A stretch of 43,865 nt of DNA, from assembly GCA_002689445.1 (NCBI GenBank), contig NZGC01000086.1, positions 1 through 43,865 on the forward strand, written 5' to 3'. The position numbers and the translations under genes are program-made. Positions within the stretch are counted from its first letter, which is position 1. Each line of letters starts with the position of its first letter. Below, in pieces: positions 35,407 to 43,706 of the stretch. The notes below the pieces were generated by a model. The model was not told where the DNA came from and ran no database searches. It saw only the letters and a list, made by a program, of their open reading frames with translations. This DNA comes from Gammaproteobacteria bacterium (GTDB lineage: Bacteria; Pseudomonadota; Gammaproteobacteria; Pseudomonadales; Azotimanducaceae).

Positions 35407-36585
35407 TCAAAGGCCGAGCGCCTCCTCGTCCAATCCCAAAAGTACTCGCCCAGCCAACTCCATAACGGGTTCGCCAACCATCATGTGCTGAGAGGCAACA
35501 TGGACATCCCTGAAATGCTGCTGCAAACAAGAACTGGAATAGACTGACGTTCCCCCCATCACGCTGTACATTTGATCGATGACTTGGATGGATTGGGATA
35601 CTGCGTGCACGGTCGCCGTGCGCATCTGACGACGATGATCGAGGGTTCCTGGTGCTTCCTGAGCCGCAGTCCAACCCTCACGAATTCGGCTATAAAATAA
35701 GCTTCTGGCTGCACTGAGCGCCGTCTCAGATTTGGCCAACTCAATATGCAGCGAGGGTCTAGAGGCAAGAGGACGGCGACTGCCTTGCGGGGTTTTTTCT
35801 TTCGCAGCACGGACGACTTCTTGCAAGCTTGCGTTAGCCATGCCTAGACATATTGCGCCAATAGGTATCCCCAGCAAGGCAAACTTCGGAAACTGATAGA
35901 TCGGTTTGTGTGCGTTTTCAGACTCCTCGACATTACCTGAGAGTCTGTCAGCCGGAACCCAGACATCTTTTGCAAGGTAATCACTGGAACCCGAGCCCTT
36001 AAGACCCGACACATGCCAATTATCGAGAATTTCAATTTCGTCTGGGGTAAAAAAAACACGGGTCAATAGTGGCGTTTTCTCAACGCGATTGCCTTGCTCA
36101 TCAATCTCATGGACGCCTCCTGAAATCCACGCGGCGTTTCGGCAACCAGACCCCCATCGCCAATGGCCGTTGACGCGATATCCCGGCTTGCCGTCTCGAC
36201 TTTCAAACCGTACCGTACCGCTGTCAGCAAATACGCCACTGGTGATGACATTCGGGTCTTGCAACATCCGTTCAAGTTGCGATTCAGGCAATGCGCCGAA
36301 CAAATATTGTGAGGTTGCCCCAATAAACACACACCAAGCCGCGCTGCCGTTGGCCTCAGCCAACGTCTCGCAGATCAAGCAAAAAGTCTCAGGTGAAACC
36401 CCAAGCCCCCCGAGTTCTGGCGGAACAACCAATCGATAGAAACCAAGATCTGCCAGTTTTTTGGCCAAGTCTTGAGGCAATTGCCGATTGTCATCAATTT
36501 CGGAACTACGCGACTGTAACTCGGGTATCAAGGCTCTCGCAGAAGCAACGAGCTCTTGTTCGGCTTGAGGCGGCATAGCGCTCAT
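35407..36585 (-). CDS. Acyl-CoA-dehydrogenase-fold flavin monooxygenase (HsaA/HpaH-like)
   Basis: The 392-residue protein has the acyl-CoA dehydrogenase fold: an N-terminal helical domain with LADLGFYRLVVPPELGGLGVSPETF, a middle beta domain with GHWRWGSGCRNAAWISGG, and a C-terminal four-helix domain. It ends in the QQHFRDVHVASQHMMVGEP segment. This RDxxVxxQHxxV ending and the WxWGSG segment are characteristic of two-component group D flavin monooxygenases such as HsaA, C2-type p-hydroxyphenylacetate hydroxylase and DszC, rather than true acyl-CoA dehydrogenases. Such enzymes need a separate flavin reductase, which is not evident in the window. The substrate is unknown. It precedes the LLM oxidoreductase gene and is divergent from acnD. 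Confidence 0.85.
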   Translation of the reverse strand: MSAMPPQAEQELVASARALIPELQSRSSEIDDNRQLPQDLAKKLADLGFYRLVVPPELGGLGVSPETFCLICETLAEANGSAAWCVFIGATSQYLFGALPESQLERMLQDPNVITSGVFADSGTVRFESRDGKPGYRVNGHWRWGSGCRNAAWISGGVHEIDEQGNRVEKTPLLTRVFFTPDEIEILDNWHVSGLKGSGSSDYLAKDVWVPADRLSGNVEESENAHKPIYQFPKFALLGIPIGAICLGMANASLQEVVRAAKEKTPQGSRRPLASRPSLHIELAKSETALSAARSLFYSRIREGWTAAQEAPGTLDHRRQMRTATVHAVSQSIQVIDQMYSVMGGTSVYSSSCLQQHFRDVHVASQHMMVGEPVMELAGRVLLGLDEEALGL

Positions 36586-36892
36586 AAGGGTCTCCAGAAT
36601 TTTTACTCAGTGCCGATTTTTCACCACGATAATCAAGACGAAACAGGCACCCATGCCGCCATCATCGAGCAATTATCTTAGTGTTTCAATGCCCCGTCCT
36701 GAATAAGCATCATGCAGTCCAACAACTCAAATCAACCCTTCAGGACGATCGCGTTAAGTTGCGGTATCATGCGCAAACCAACTTGACGCGGGGTACGGCT
36801 CTACTCTCCCCGGAGGCGATCGACGTAAAGTCTCACGGCCTCATCGCGTCTCAGCTACATCGACAATGTCATTGATTTCGGAAGCCTCAACC
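36586..36892. other. Divergent promoter region with a 9-bp inverted repeat
   Basis: This 307-bp region separates the divergent flavin monooxygenase and acnD genes. CGTCCTGAA at 36695-36703 and its exact complement TTCAGGACG at 36739-36747 are 35 nt apart. This is a possible operator pair or leader stem. An open frame of 64 codons from 36681 overlaps the acnD start and shows no family resemblance, so I leave it out. No clear -35/-10 pair was found for either gene. Confidence 0.5.
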
Positions 36893-39484
36893 ATGAACAA
36901 GCAATATCAAACTCAACTACCTAACACCGAGCTGAGTTTCTTTAGTGCCGAAGCAGCCATCGAAGCGCTGTCGCCGGGAACCTATTCAAAGCTTCCTTAT
37001 ACTTGCAAGGTGCTGGCCGAAAATTTAGTCAGACGATGCGATCCAGAGCAGCTTGAGGCATCGCTCTGGCAGTTTATCGACCGCAAGCGTGATCTCGATT
37101 TTCCATGGTATCCGGCTCGGGTCGTTTGCCACGATATTCTTGGTCAAACCGCCCTGGTTGACCTGGCAGGACTACGCGATGCTATAGCCGCCAAGGGAGG
37201 TGATCCGGCTCAAGTTAACCCGGTCGTCCCCACCCAACTCATTGTTGATCATTCCCTCGCGGTTGAACACGCGGGCTTTGAAGCCGATGCCTTCGCAAAA
37301 AATCGGGCGATCGAAGACCGTCGTAACGATGACCGATTTCACTTTATTAATTGGACCAAAACGGCTTTCGAGAATGTCGATGTCATTCCTCCGGGAAACG
37401 GCATCATGCACCAGATCAATCTCGAGCGAATGTCACCTGTGGTCCACGTCCAAGACGGTATCGCGTTTCCTGATACGTTGGTGGGCACCGACAGTCACAC
37501 TCCGCATGTTGATGCTCTGGGAGTCATCGCAATCGGCGTGGGTGGTCTTGAGGCCGAAAGTGTCATGCTGGGTCGGGCTTCATACATGCGACTTCCTGAC
37601 ATTATAGGCGTCGAGCTAACCGGCGCACGACAGCCTGGCATTACTGCAACGGACATCGTACTTGCGCTGACTGAGTTTTTACGAGAAGCCCGTGTGGTGT
37701 CTTCTTACCTCGAGTTCTTTGGCGAAGGCGCTGCGGCATTGACCCTCGGGGATCGCGCGACGATCTCGAATATGACCCCAGAATTTGGTGCCACCGCGGC
37801 GATGTTCTACATCGATGACAAAACCCTTGATTATTTGACGTTGACCGGACGCGCGGCAGAGCAAGTCGCATTGGTTGAAAACTATGCCAAAGCAACCGGA
37901 TTGTGGGCCGATGCCATGCACGAGGCCCAATATGAACGCGTTTTAACCTTCGATCTATCGGCTGTGGGTCGTAATATGGCCGGGCCTTCTAATCCGCATC
38001 GTCGGGTATCAACCCACCAGTTGGCCGACGCGGGGATTACCGGGAGCACGGATCATGCTGAGGGCGAAATGCCTGACGGCGCCGTCATTATCGCCGCCAT
38101 TACGTCGTGTACGAATACTTCCAACCCACGAAATGTCATTGCTGCCGGTCTGCTGGCCAAAAAAGCCAATGCTCTAGGTTTGAGCCGAAAGCCTTGGGTT
38201 AAGACCTCCCTCGCACCGGGCTCTAAAGCCGTTCAACTTTATCTGGAGGATGCGGAACTTCTGAAAGAGCTTGAACAACTCGGCTTTGGTATCGTGGCGT
38301 TTGCCTGCACCACCTGCAACGGCATGAGTGGCGCTCTGGACCCGGAGATTCAAAAAGAGGTGATCGAGCGAGATCTCTATGCAACCGCCGTACTCTCAGG
38401 CAACCGAAATTTTGACGGCCGAATCCATCCCTATGCGAAGCAGGCCTTTTTGGCATCCCCCCCACTTGTGGTGGCTTATGCCATTGCCGGAACCGTGCGA
38501 TTCGATATTGAACAGGACGTCTTGGGTGAAACCTCCGCAGGTGACCCGATTCGCTTAGCAGATATTTGGCCCACCGATGCCGAAATCGACGCGATTGTTG
38601 CACAAAGCGTTAAACCGGAGCACTTCACTCAGGTCTACGACCCCATGTTCATTAAGGTAAAAGATGTTACCGACGACTCTGATCCTCTCTACGATTGGCG
38701 ACCTAATAGTACCTATATCCGTCGTCCGCCGTATTGGGAAGGCGCATTGGCTAAACCCCGGCACCTGAAAAATCTGCGCCCCCTGGCCGTGCTCGGCGAC
38801 AATATCACCACAGACCATTTGTCGCCCTCAAATGCGATTCTGCTCGACAGTGCTGCTGGCGAGTATCTCGCAAAAATGGGTCTGCCCGAAGTCGATTTTA
38901 ACTCCTATGCGACGCATCGAGGCGATCACCTTACCGCTCAGCGAGCAACTTTCGCCAATCCAAAGCTGGTGAATGAAATGGCAAAGGTTGACGGCACTGT
39001 CCAGCAAGGTTCGCTCACCCGAATGGAACCCGAAGGTGAGGTGGTGAGAATGTGGGAAGCCATTGAGACCTATATGGACCGAGAACAACCACTGATCATC
39101 ATCGCAGGCGCCGACTACGGCCAGGGCTCATCCCGCGACTGGGCGGCTAAGGGCGTCAGACTTGCGGGAGTTGAGGTCATTATTGCCGAAGGGTTCGAGC
39201 GCATTCACCGCACCAACCTGATTGGCATGGGCGTGTTACCACTGGAATTCAGACCCGGAGAAACCCGAGCGACTTACGCCATTGATGGCTCAGAAACCTA
39301 CTCGGTCAGCGGCGATCTTACCCCAGGGGCGAATCTAGAGGTCAGTCTCCAACGTCAGAACGGGGAAACCCTAACCTTTACCGCGCTGTGTCGACTTGAT
39401 ACCGCAGAGGAGGTCTCCATCTACGAAGCTGGAGGCGTACTACAGCGTTTTGCGCAAGACTTTCTTGAATCGGCGAGCGCCTAA
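36893..39484 (+). CDS. acnD: Fe-S-dependent 2-methylcitrate dehydratase / aconitase AcnD
   Basis: AcnD dehydrates 2-methylcitrate to 2-methyl-trans-aconitate in the methylcitrate cycle for propionyl-CoA. The 863 residues fit the family. They include KLPYTCKVLAENLVRR, DFPWYPARVVCHDILGQTALVDLAGLRDAI, VDHSLAVEHAG, DRFHFINWTK and PPGNGIMHQINLE. The 4Fe-4S cysteines are Cys406 (TSCTNTSNP), Cys472 and Cys475 (ACTTCNGMSG). The C-terminal swivel domain has GADYGQGSSRDWAAKG. I chose ATG 36893, with GGAAG upstream and the family N-terminus, over ATG 36866. The partner prpF follows by 15 bp, which separates AcnD from housekeeping AcnA. prpB and prpC are not in the window. Confidence 0.94.
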   Translation: MNKQYQTQLPNTELSFFSAEAAIEALSPGTYSKLPYTCKVLAENLVRRCDPEQLEASLWQFIDRKRDLDFPWYPARVVCHDILGQTALVDLAGLRDAIAAKGGDPAQVNPVVPTQLIVDHSLAVEHAGFEADAFAKNRAIEDRRNDDRFHFINWTKTAFENVDVIPPGNGIMHQINLERMSPVVHVQDGIAFPDTLVGTDSHTPHVDALGVIAIGVGGLEAESVMLGRASYMRLPDIIGVELTGARQPGITATDIVLALTEFLREARVVSSYLEFFGEGAAALTLGDRATISNMTPEFGATAAMFYIDDKTLDYLTLTGRAAEQVALVENYAKATGLWADAMHEAQYERVLTFDLSAVGRNMAGPSNPHRRVSTHQLADAGITGSTDHAEGEMPDGAVIIAAITSCTNTSNPRNVIAAGLLAKKANALGLSRKPWVKTSLAPGSKAVQLYLEDAELLKELEQLGFGIVAFACTTCNGMSGALDPEIQKEVIERDLYATAVLSGNRNFDGRIHPYAKQAFLASPPLVVAYAIAGTVRFDIEQDVLGETSAGDPIRLADIWPTDAEIDAIVAQSVKPEHFTQVYDPMFIKVKDVTDDSDPLYDWRPNSTYIRRPPYWEGALAKPRHLKNLRPLAVLGDNITTDHLSPSNAILLDSAAGEYLAKMGLPEVDFNSYATHRGDHLTAQRATFANPKLVNEMAKVDGTVQQGSLTRMEPEGEVVRMWEAIETYMDREQPLIIIAGADYGQGSSRDWAAKGVRLAGVEVIIAEGFERIHRTNLIGMGVLPLEFRPGETRATYAIDGSETYSVSGDLTPGANLEVSLQRQNGETLTFTALCRLDTAEEVSIYEAGGVLQRFAQDFLESASA

Positions 39485-39499
39485 TTGTCCAGGAGATAA

Positions 39500-40678
39500 A
39501 TGATGGCTCAATCTCAAATCAAAGTCGCTGCTACCTACATCCGAGGTGGCACCAGTAAGGGGGTATTTTTCGATTTAGCCGACCTGCCAGTCCCTGCGCA
39601 AATACCCGGCCAAGCACGAGACGATTTGCTGTTACGAGTGATCGGCAGCCCAGACCCTTACGGTAAGCAAACAGATGGTATGGGAGGGGCAACTTCGAGT
39701 ACCAGTAAGACGGTCATCATCTCCAAAAGCGCAGAACCCAATCACGATGTTGATTACCTTTTTGGTCAGGTAGCGATCGATAAAGCCTTTATCGACTGGA
39801 GCGGCAATTGCGGAAACTTGTCAGCAGCCGTAGGCGGCTTTGCGATTTCCAAGGGTTTGGTTTCTGGTGACAAAATACCCAAAAATGGCATTGCCGAAGT
39901 CCGTATCTTTCAAGCGAATATTCAAAAGACCATTGTAGCCTATGTGCCCATCGCAGAGGGTCAAGTGGTTGAACTGGGAGACTTTGAGCTTGACGGCGTT
40001 ACGTTTCCCGCCGCCGAGGTAACCCTTGACTTCATGGACCCTGCTGATGATGGTGACGGTGCCATGTTTCCGACCGGCAACGTGGTCGATACTCTGGAGG
40101 TACCCGAGATAGGCAGTTTTGAAGCAACTTTCATTAATGCCGGCATCCCCACCATCTTCCTGAACGCCGGGGCTCTCGGCTATTTGGGGACCGAATTGCA
40201 AGACGACATTAACAATGATCTGGCAGCACTCCAAAAATTCGAAACGATTCGCACCTATGGCGCATTGGCTATGGGTTTAATTCAGGATCCTGCCGAGGCC
40301 GAAAGTCGCCAGCATACGCCAAAAATTGCTCTGGTCGCCCCAGCCGAGACGTATCTTGCATCAAGCGGCAAGACCATCGCCGCTGAAGACATCGATTTAT
40401 CGGTAAGGGCACTCTCTATGGGCAAGTTACACCATGCGATGATGGGCACTGCCGCCGTTGCCATTGGCGCCGCCGCGGCCGTACCGGGCACCCTGGTCAA
40501 TATTGCTGCGGGCGGTGGCGAACGTTCTGCCGTTCGATTCGGTCATCCCTCCGGCACGCTGCGCGTCGGAGCTGAGGCGATTGAGCAGGCAGGCAAATGG
40601 ACAGTCGTTAAAGCCAGTATGAGCCGAAGTGCCCGAACCCTAATGGAGGGTTGGATACGGGTACCTCCCCTCGATTAA
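39500..40678 (+). CDS. prpF: 2-methylaconitate cis-trans isomerase PrpF
   Basis: PrpF isomerises 2-methyl-trans-aconitate to the cis form so that the AcnD route can be completed by aconitase. The 392 residues are typical. They include TYIRGGTSKGVFFDLADLP with the catalytic lysine of the PrpF family, GSPDPYGKQTDGMGGATSSTSKTVII, DWSGNCGNLSAAVGGFAI and the C-terminal GERSAVRFGHPSGTLRVG. AGGAGATAA sits just before the start; a second ATG follows immediately at 39503. It is the second gene of a two-gene acnD-prpF operon and converges with the dehalogenase-like gene. Confidence 0.95.
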   Translation: MMAQSQIKVAATYIRGGTSKGVFFDLADLPVPAQIPGQARDDLLLRVIGSPDPYGKQTDGMGGATSSTSKTVIISKSAEPNHDVDYLFGQVAIDKAFIDWSGNCGNLSAAVGGFAISKGLVSGDKIPKNGIAEVRIFQANIQKTIVAYVPIAEGQVVELGDFELDGVTFPAAEVTLDFMDPADDGDGAMFPTGNVVDTLEVPEIGSFEATFINAGIPTIFLNAGALGYLGTELQDDINNDLAALQKFETIRTYGALAMGLIQDPAEAESRQHTPKIALVAPAETYLASSGKTIAAEDIDLSVRALSMGKLHHAMMGTAAVAIGAAAAVPGTLVNIAAGGGERSAVRFGHPSGTLRVGAEAIEQAGKWTVVKASMSRSARTLMEGWIRVPPLD

Positions 40679-40745
40679 AGGCCTCTAGGTCCAATTTCTG
40701 GCCCTCTTCCATCAACCCCCTCTGGCACCCTCAGCAATCACAGCC

Positions 40746-41729
40746 TCATACTGAGTGGTGGGAAGGCGTTTCGCGGATCCGTCTGAGCAAATGCTCAACC
40801 ACCTCAGGACCGTGGGTATTTTGAAGGAAGTGCCCAGCAGTCTGAATCGGATCGAAGGTTCCTTGCATACGATCTGACCAGGTCCTACCCCAGCTTTCTG
40901 TAAACACATTGTCAGCGCACCCCCAGATGAAGTGCACCGGCAGAGCAAGGGTTAATAACGTTTTATAATGGAGTTGTTGAGCAGCAGCATTGCCATTATC
41001 AAAACTATCCATTGGAATCGATCGCGGAAACCTTCTGAAACCATTGAACGCTGTATCGGGAAGTCCGCGGTAGGGTGCGGCAAATCCTTGGTAGACGCGC
41101 TCTGCTTCCTCCGACAAAGCTGGGGATTCGCCGCTGGCAAGCGCTGGAAAAATTACGTCCGGCGTTGCAAGACCCGCACTCAGCACCAATAGCAATGCGA
41201 CGTCAGGACAGACCAGATCAAACCGACCGCCAGGTTGCCAGGCTTGATTCCAATTACGAATGCCTTCCGAGTAGTCATAACCTTCATGATGTAGCCAAGT
41301 ATTCATGATACATAAGCGCTCGAAGCGCTCTGGCATCATCGCTACTTGGGCCAATCCGGTCGGTCCACCCCAATCCTGACAAACTAGGGTTACCCGCTGC
41401 AAATCAAGAGCTCGGATCAGGCTGGTCAGTACCTCAGTATGCCGGGCAATGGTGTACCAGTGAATGTCCATGGGCTTGTCTGATCGGCCAAAGCCCAAAT
41501 GATCAGGTGCAATACAACGGTAACCGGCTTCCACCAACTTGGGGATCATATGTCGATACAAATAGCTCCAGGTAGGCATTCCATGCATCAATAACATCAC
41601 CGGCGCCGACCTAGGTCCTTCGTCGATGTAATGCACACGCAGATCCTGCCATTGGTGATAATGGGGCGGATAGTTAAAATCGCTTAGCTCGGAGAAATTT
41701 GTTTCCGGCGTTCGAATCGATTCAGTCAC
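40746..41729 (-). CDS. Haloalkane dehalogenase-like alpha/beta hydrolase
   Basis: The 327-residue alpha/beta hydrolase has oxyanion motif HGMPTWSYLYR (49-59). The nucleophile motif is CQDWGG with Asp119 followed by Trp120, the nucleophile-Trp pair that in haloalkane dehalogenases stabilises the leaving halide. A helical cap domain follows, then GCADNVF near the catalytic-acid position and catalytic His300 in TAGHFLQ. Length and nucleophile position resemble DhlA-type subfamily I. Epoxide hydrolases also use Asp-Trp, so activity on halogenated compounds is likely but not certain; I did not identify the second halide-binding residue in the cap. The start is GTG 41729 with AGAGGAAG upstream. Confidence 0.85.
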   Translation of the reverse strand: MTESIRTPETNFSELSDFNYPPHYHQWQDLRVHYIDEGPRSAPVMLLMHGMPTWSYLYRHMIPKLVEAGYRCIAPDHLGFGRSDKPMDIHWYTIARHTEVLTSLIRALDLQRVTLVCQDWGGPTGLAQVAMMPERFERLCIMNTWLHHEGYDYSEGIRNWNQAWQPGGRFDLVCPDVALLLVLSAGLATPDVIFPALASGESPALSEEAERVYQGFAAPYRGLPDTAFNGFRRFPRSIPMDSFDNGNAAAQQLHYKTLLTLALPVHFIWGCADNVFTESWGRTWSDRMQGTFDPIQTAGHFLQNTHGPEVVEHLLRRIRETPSHHSV

Positions 41730-42080
41730 TGGGCTTCCTCTTCTGTATCTTTACTGGATCTACTTAACCTTGGTGGCGTGACTCGTTCCTTTCAGTGAGC
41801 CCCGACAGCTGGTTGAACCTAAGGTTCACTTCATTTGTCCTGCTCTCGGTGTTCAATCGCTTCGCAACCGAAGTTTGAGCGATACCCGTAACGTCTTAAC
41901 CGCACTTAAAGTACTCTGGGTCACTGAATCGTCAGGCTTCATATCGAGCACCATTTACCCCATCCTTCCTTCGCTGCAGCTTCGCTTTTTGCACGCCCTC
42001 GCTTAACCGCTTGTCATCCGACAGCCAGACAAACGAGCCTACCTCCACCCGCTGCATTCACGCCACCGCTTTGGGCCTTG
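41730..42080. other. 351-bp non-coding stretch between Rieske and dehalogenase-like genes
   Basis: No gene is supported. It contains the perfect 15-bp palindrome TGAACCTAAGGTTCA (41814-41828), 85 bp upstream of the dehalogenase-like start. A small stem, CTTCG-CAAC-CGAAG (41860-41873), lies further upstream. Both flanking genes run leftward, so this is promoter space for the dehalogenase-like gene and 3' flank of the Rieske gene. No clear sigma-70 boxes were found. Confidence 0.6.
41814..41828. promoter_or_regulatory. Perfect 15-bp palindrome TGAACCTAAGGTTCA, possible operator
   Basis: Seven-base arms TGAACCT and AGGTTCA flank a central A with no mismatch. Position 85 bp upstream of the dehalogenase-like gene suits a dimeric regulator such as a TetR or GntR family protein. 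No regulator gene lies in the window, and the motif was not recognised. Confidence 0.45.
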
Positions 42081-43412
42081 TCACCTATCCGACTTCAGCA
42101 TCCTTCGGTCCCACTCCGCATGGAAGTGCTGCACTCTCACTTCATCTTCGTTCAAGAAGACAGAATTAAAGCCCCTCGAGCGCATACCCAATTGAACTTG
42201 ACTCAATAATTCGACATCTTGATCGATGGTATCCGTCATGGTTTTGTCGCCAGCGATGACAGCCTCATAGGAAAACACGTCACGATCGGGCCTGCTCTTG
42301 GGCTGGGCAGCCGCGCCGTCTCGACTGGCTGGGCCTAAAATCGGTTTATGAGCGGCCGCCGTCTGATTGGGAAAGCGCACTAAACTCAACTTATCAAATT
42401 CGCATTGGTTCGGATCAGTTGCGTGAGGCCGAGGACGCAATACCCAGCAGTGTTCAGGCGTGAAAGACAGAATCGTATTCGGGAACAAATTGTATTGCCA
42501 AACATCCGAGAGTTGATCATCGGTAAATCGCTCGTAGGGCATGCCTCGGTCTTTCGCAACGGCGCGTTTTTGCTGCTGAATGGCCTCGCGAACCTCGAGC
42601 ACGCGCCCTTTAAAGTCTTTGGGATCTAAATCTAAACTGAGCAATTGTGAGGACTGTATATCGGTCGGCAGTTCTGGGATTCCAAACTTTTGATTGACCG
42701 TCCCCCCTGGCACCTCAACGCCAGTATGCCCGCCTGCAAACAACCGAACGAGATCATTATGACAATCGACCATTCGCTTATGCTGCGGATGCAAAAAGTC
42801 GACATGGTAAAGCTCTGAAAAATTATCAACCACCGCTTTCCAATTGCACGCGAGATGCACAGTTTGGTCTTCGACCAGCGTCATTGCACCGAAATCATAA
42901 GGGGCCAGAAGATCTGCGACGGGACCCAAAAAATCGAGCAACGGCTCCGGCGAATCCCCGAGATGGACAAATACCATCCCGTTCCAAACATCGACTTTCA
43001 CCTGGGTTAAATCTCGATTCGCGGTACGTGGATCTTCTGTAAATTTTTCAATCAACGGCACACCCTTTAGCTGCCCATCAAGACTGAAAGTCCAAGCGTG
43101 GTAAGGACATCGAAAGTGCTGAGTTGAGCCCTGCGTCTCACAAACCAAACGATTACCTCGGTGCTGACAGACGTTGAAAAATGCGCGTAACTCACCCTGA
43201 TCATCTCGGGTAATCAGAACTTGTTCCAAACCTACACTGAATACAAAAAAATCCCCTGGATGCTGCACATCTTGGACCAAACCGGCCATCAGCCAGCAAT
43301 CATTCCAAACTGCATCTAGCTCAGCATCCGCGGTTGCTTGACTCAGATACCGATCCTTTTCAAACGACTGGTGAGTTCGTTGTGCGCTGGTCTCGATAAT
43401 GGTTAACGTCAT
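42081..43412 (-). CDS. Rieske non-haem-iron oxygenase, large (alpha) subunit type
   Basis: The 443-residue protein has an N-terminal Rieske domain with CQHRGNRLV (Cys82, His84) and CPYHAWTF (Cys102, His105) holding the 2Fe-2S cluster. The C-terminal catalytic domain has the mononuclear-iron segment VVDNFSELYHVDFLHPQH (His203, His208). A late DQDVELLSQVQLGMRSRGF supplies the likely Asp ligand. These are ring-hydroxylating or demethylating oxygenases; this C-terminal layout is also seen in betaine and carnitine monooxygenases, so the substrate stays open. No reductase is seen in the window. ATG 43412 fits the family start; an upstream frame to 43589 adds low-complexity residues and was rejected. 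It is divergent from the dioxygenase at 43707. Confidence 0.88.
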   Translation of the reverse strand: MTLTIIETSAQRTHQSFEKDRYLSQATADAELDAVWNDCWLMAGLVQDVQHPGDFFVFSVGLEQVLITRDDQGELRAFFNVCQHRGNRLVCETQGSTQHFRCPYHAWTFSLDGQLKGVPLIEKFTEDPRTANRDLTQVKVDVWNGMVFVHLGDSPEPLLDFLGPVADLLAPYDFGAMTLVEDQTVHLACNWKAVVDNFSELYHVDFLHPQHKRMVDCHNDLVRLFAGGHTGVEVPGGTVNQKFGIPELPTDIQSSQLLSLDLDPKDFKGRVLEVREAIQQQKRAVAKDRGMPYERFTDDQLSDVWQYNLFPNTILSFTPEHCWVLRPRPHATDPNQCEFDKLSLVRFPNQTAAAHKPILGPASRDGAAAQPKSRPDRDVFSYEAVIAGDKTMTDTIDQDVELLSQVQLGMRSRGFNSVFLNEDEVRVQHFHAEWDRRMLKSDR

Positions 43413-43706
43413 AGTCTCGTTACCTCGGTGAGGCCGGCTGGCCTTTGACTTGGATGAGGGGAACCCTTCGACCTCGGGAGCTGATCCTAGAGTATCATCT
43501 GACTTTTCGTTGGACGCAAATCGGCGACCCTCGCGTTGCCAGACAGCGCCTGCGCATGAGAACCCGCCGCGCTGGCTGTTGGCAGTCAATGCGGCTAGAT
43601 CAAAGACCCGACTTCCAAGCCCCCTAGACTCTGGTATGCTCTCATCAAAGCATTTCCCTAAGCGACCTCAACCCCACTGGGGCAGGATTTACTAGAGATC
43701 AACATT
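43413..43706. other. Divergent intergenic region between Rieske and 2OG-type oxygenase genes
   Basis: No gene is supported. A TATGCT (43642-43647) could be a -10 box for the rightward gene, without a good -35. A short stem AGGCC-GGCT-GGCCT lies in the Rieske leader near 43430, and CCCC-ACT-GGGG lies just before the rightward gene. A shared promoter region would allow the two oxygenases to be coregulated. Confidence 0.4.

Noticed and set aside
35407-36585. Annotation as an ordinary acyl-CoA dehydrogenase
   Set aside because: The WRWGSG segment and the RDVHVASQHMMV ending fit the HsaA/C2-type flavin monooxygenases better than fatty-acid dehydrogenases.
36681-36875. 64-codon open frame upstream of acnD
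   Set aside because: It overlaps the acnD start region, shows no recognisable family, and occupies a divergent promoter region.
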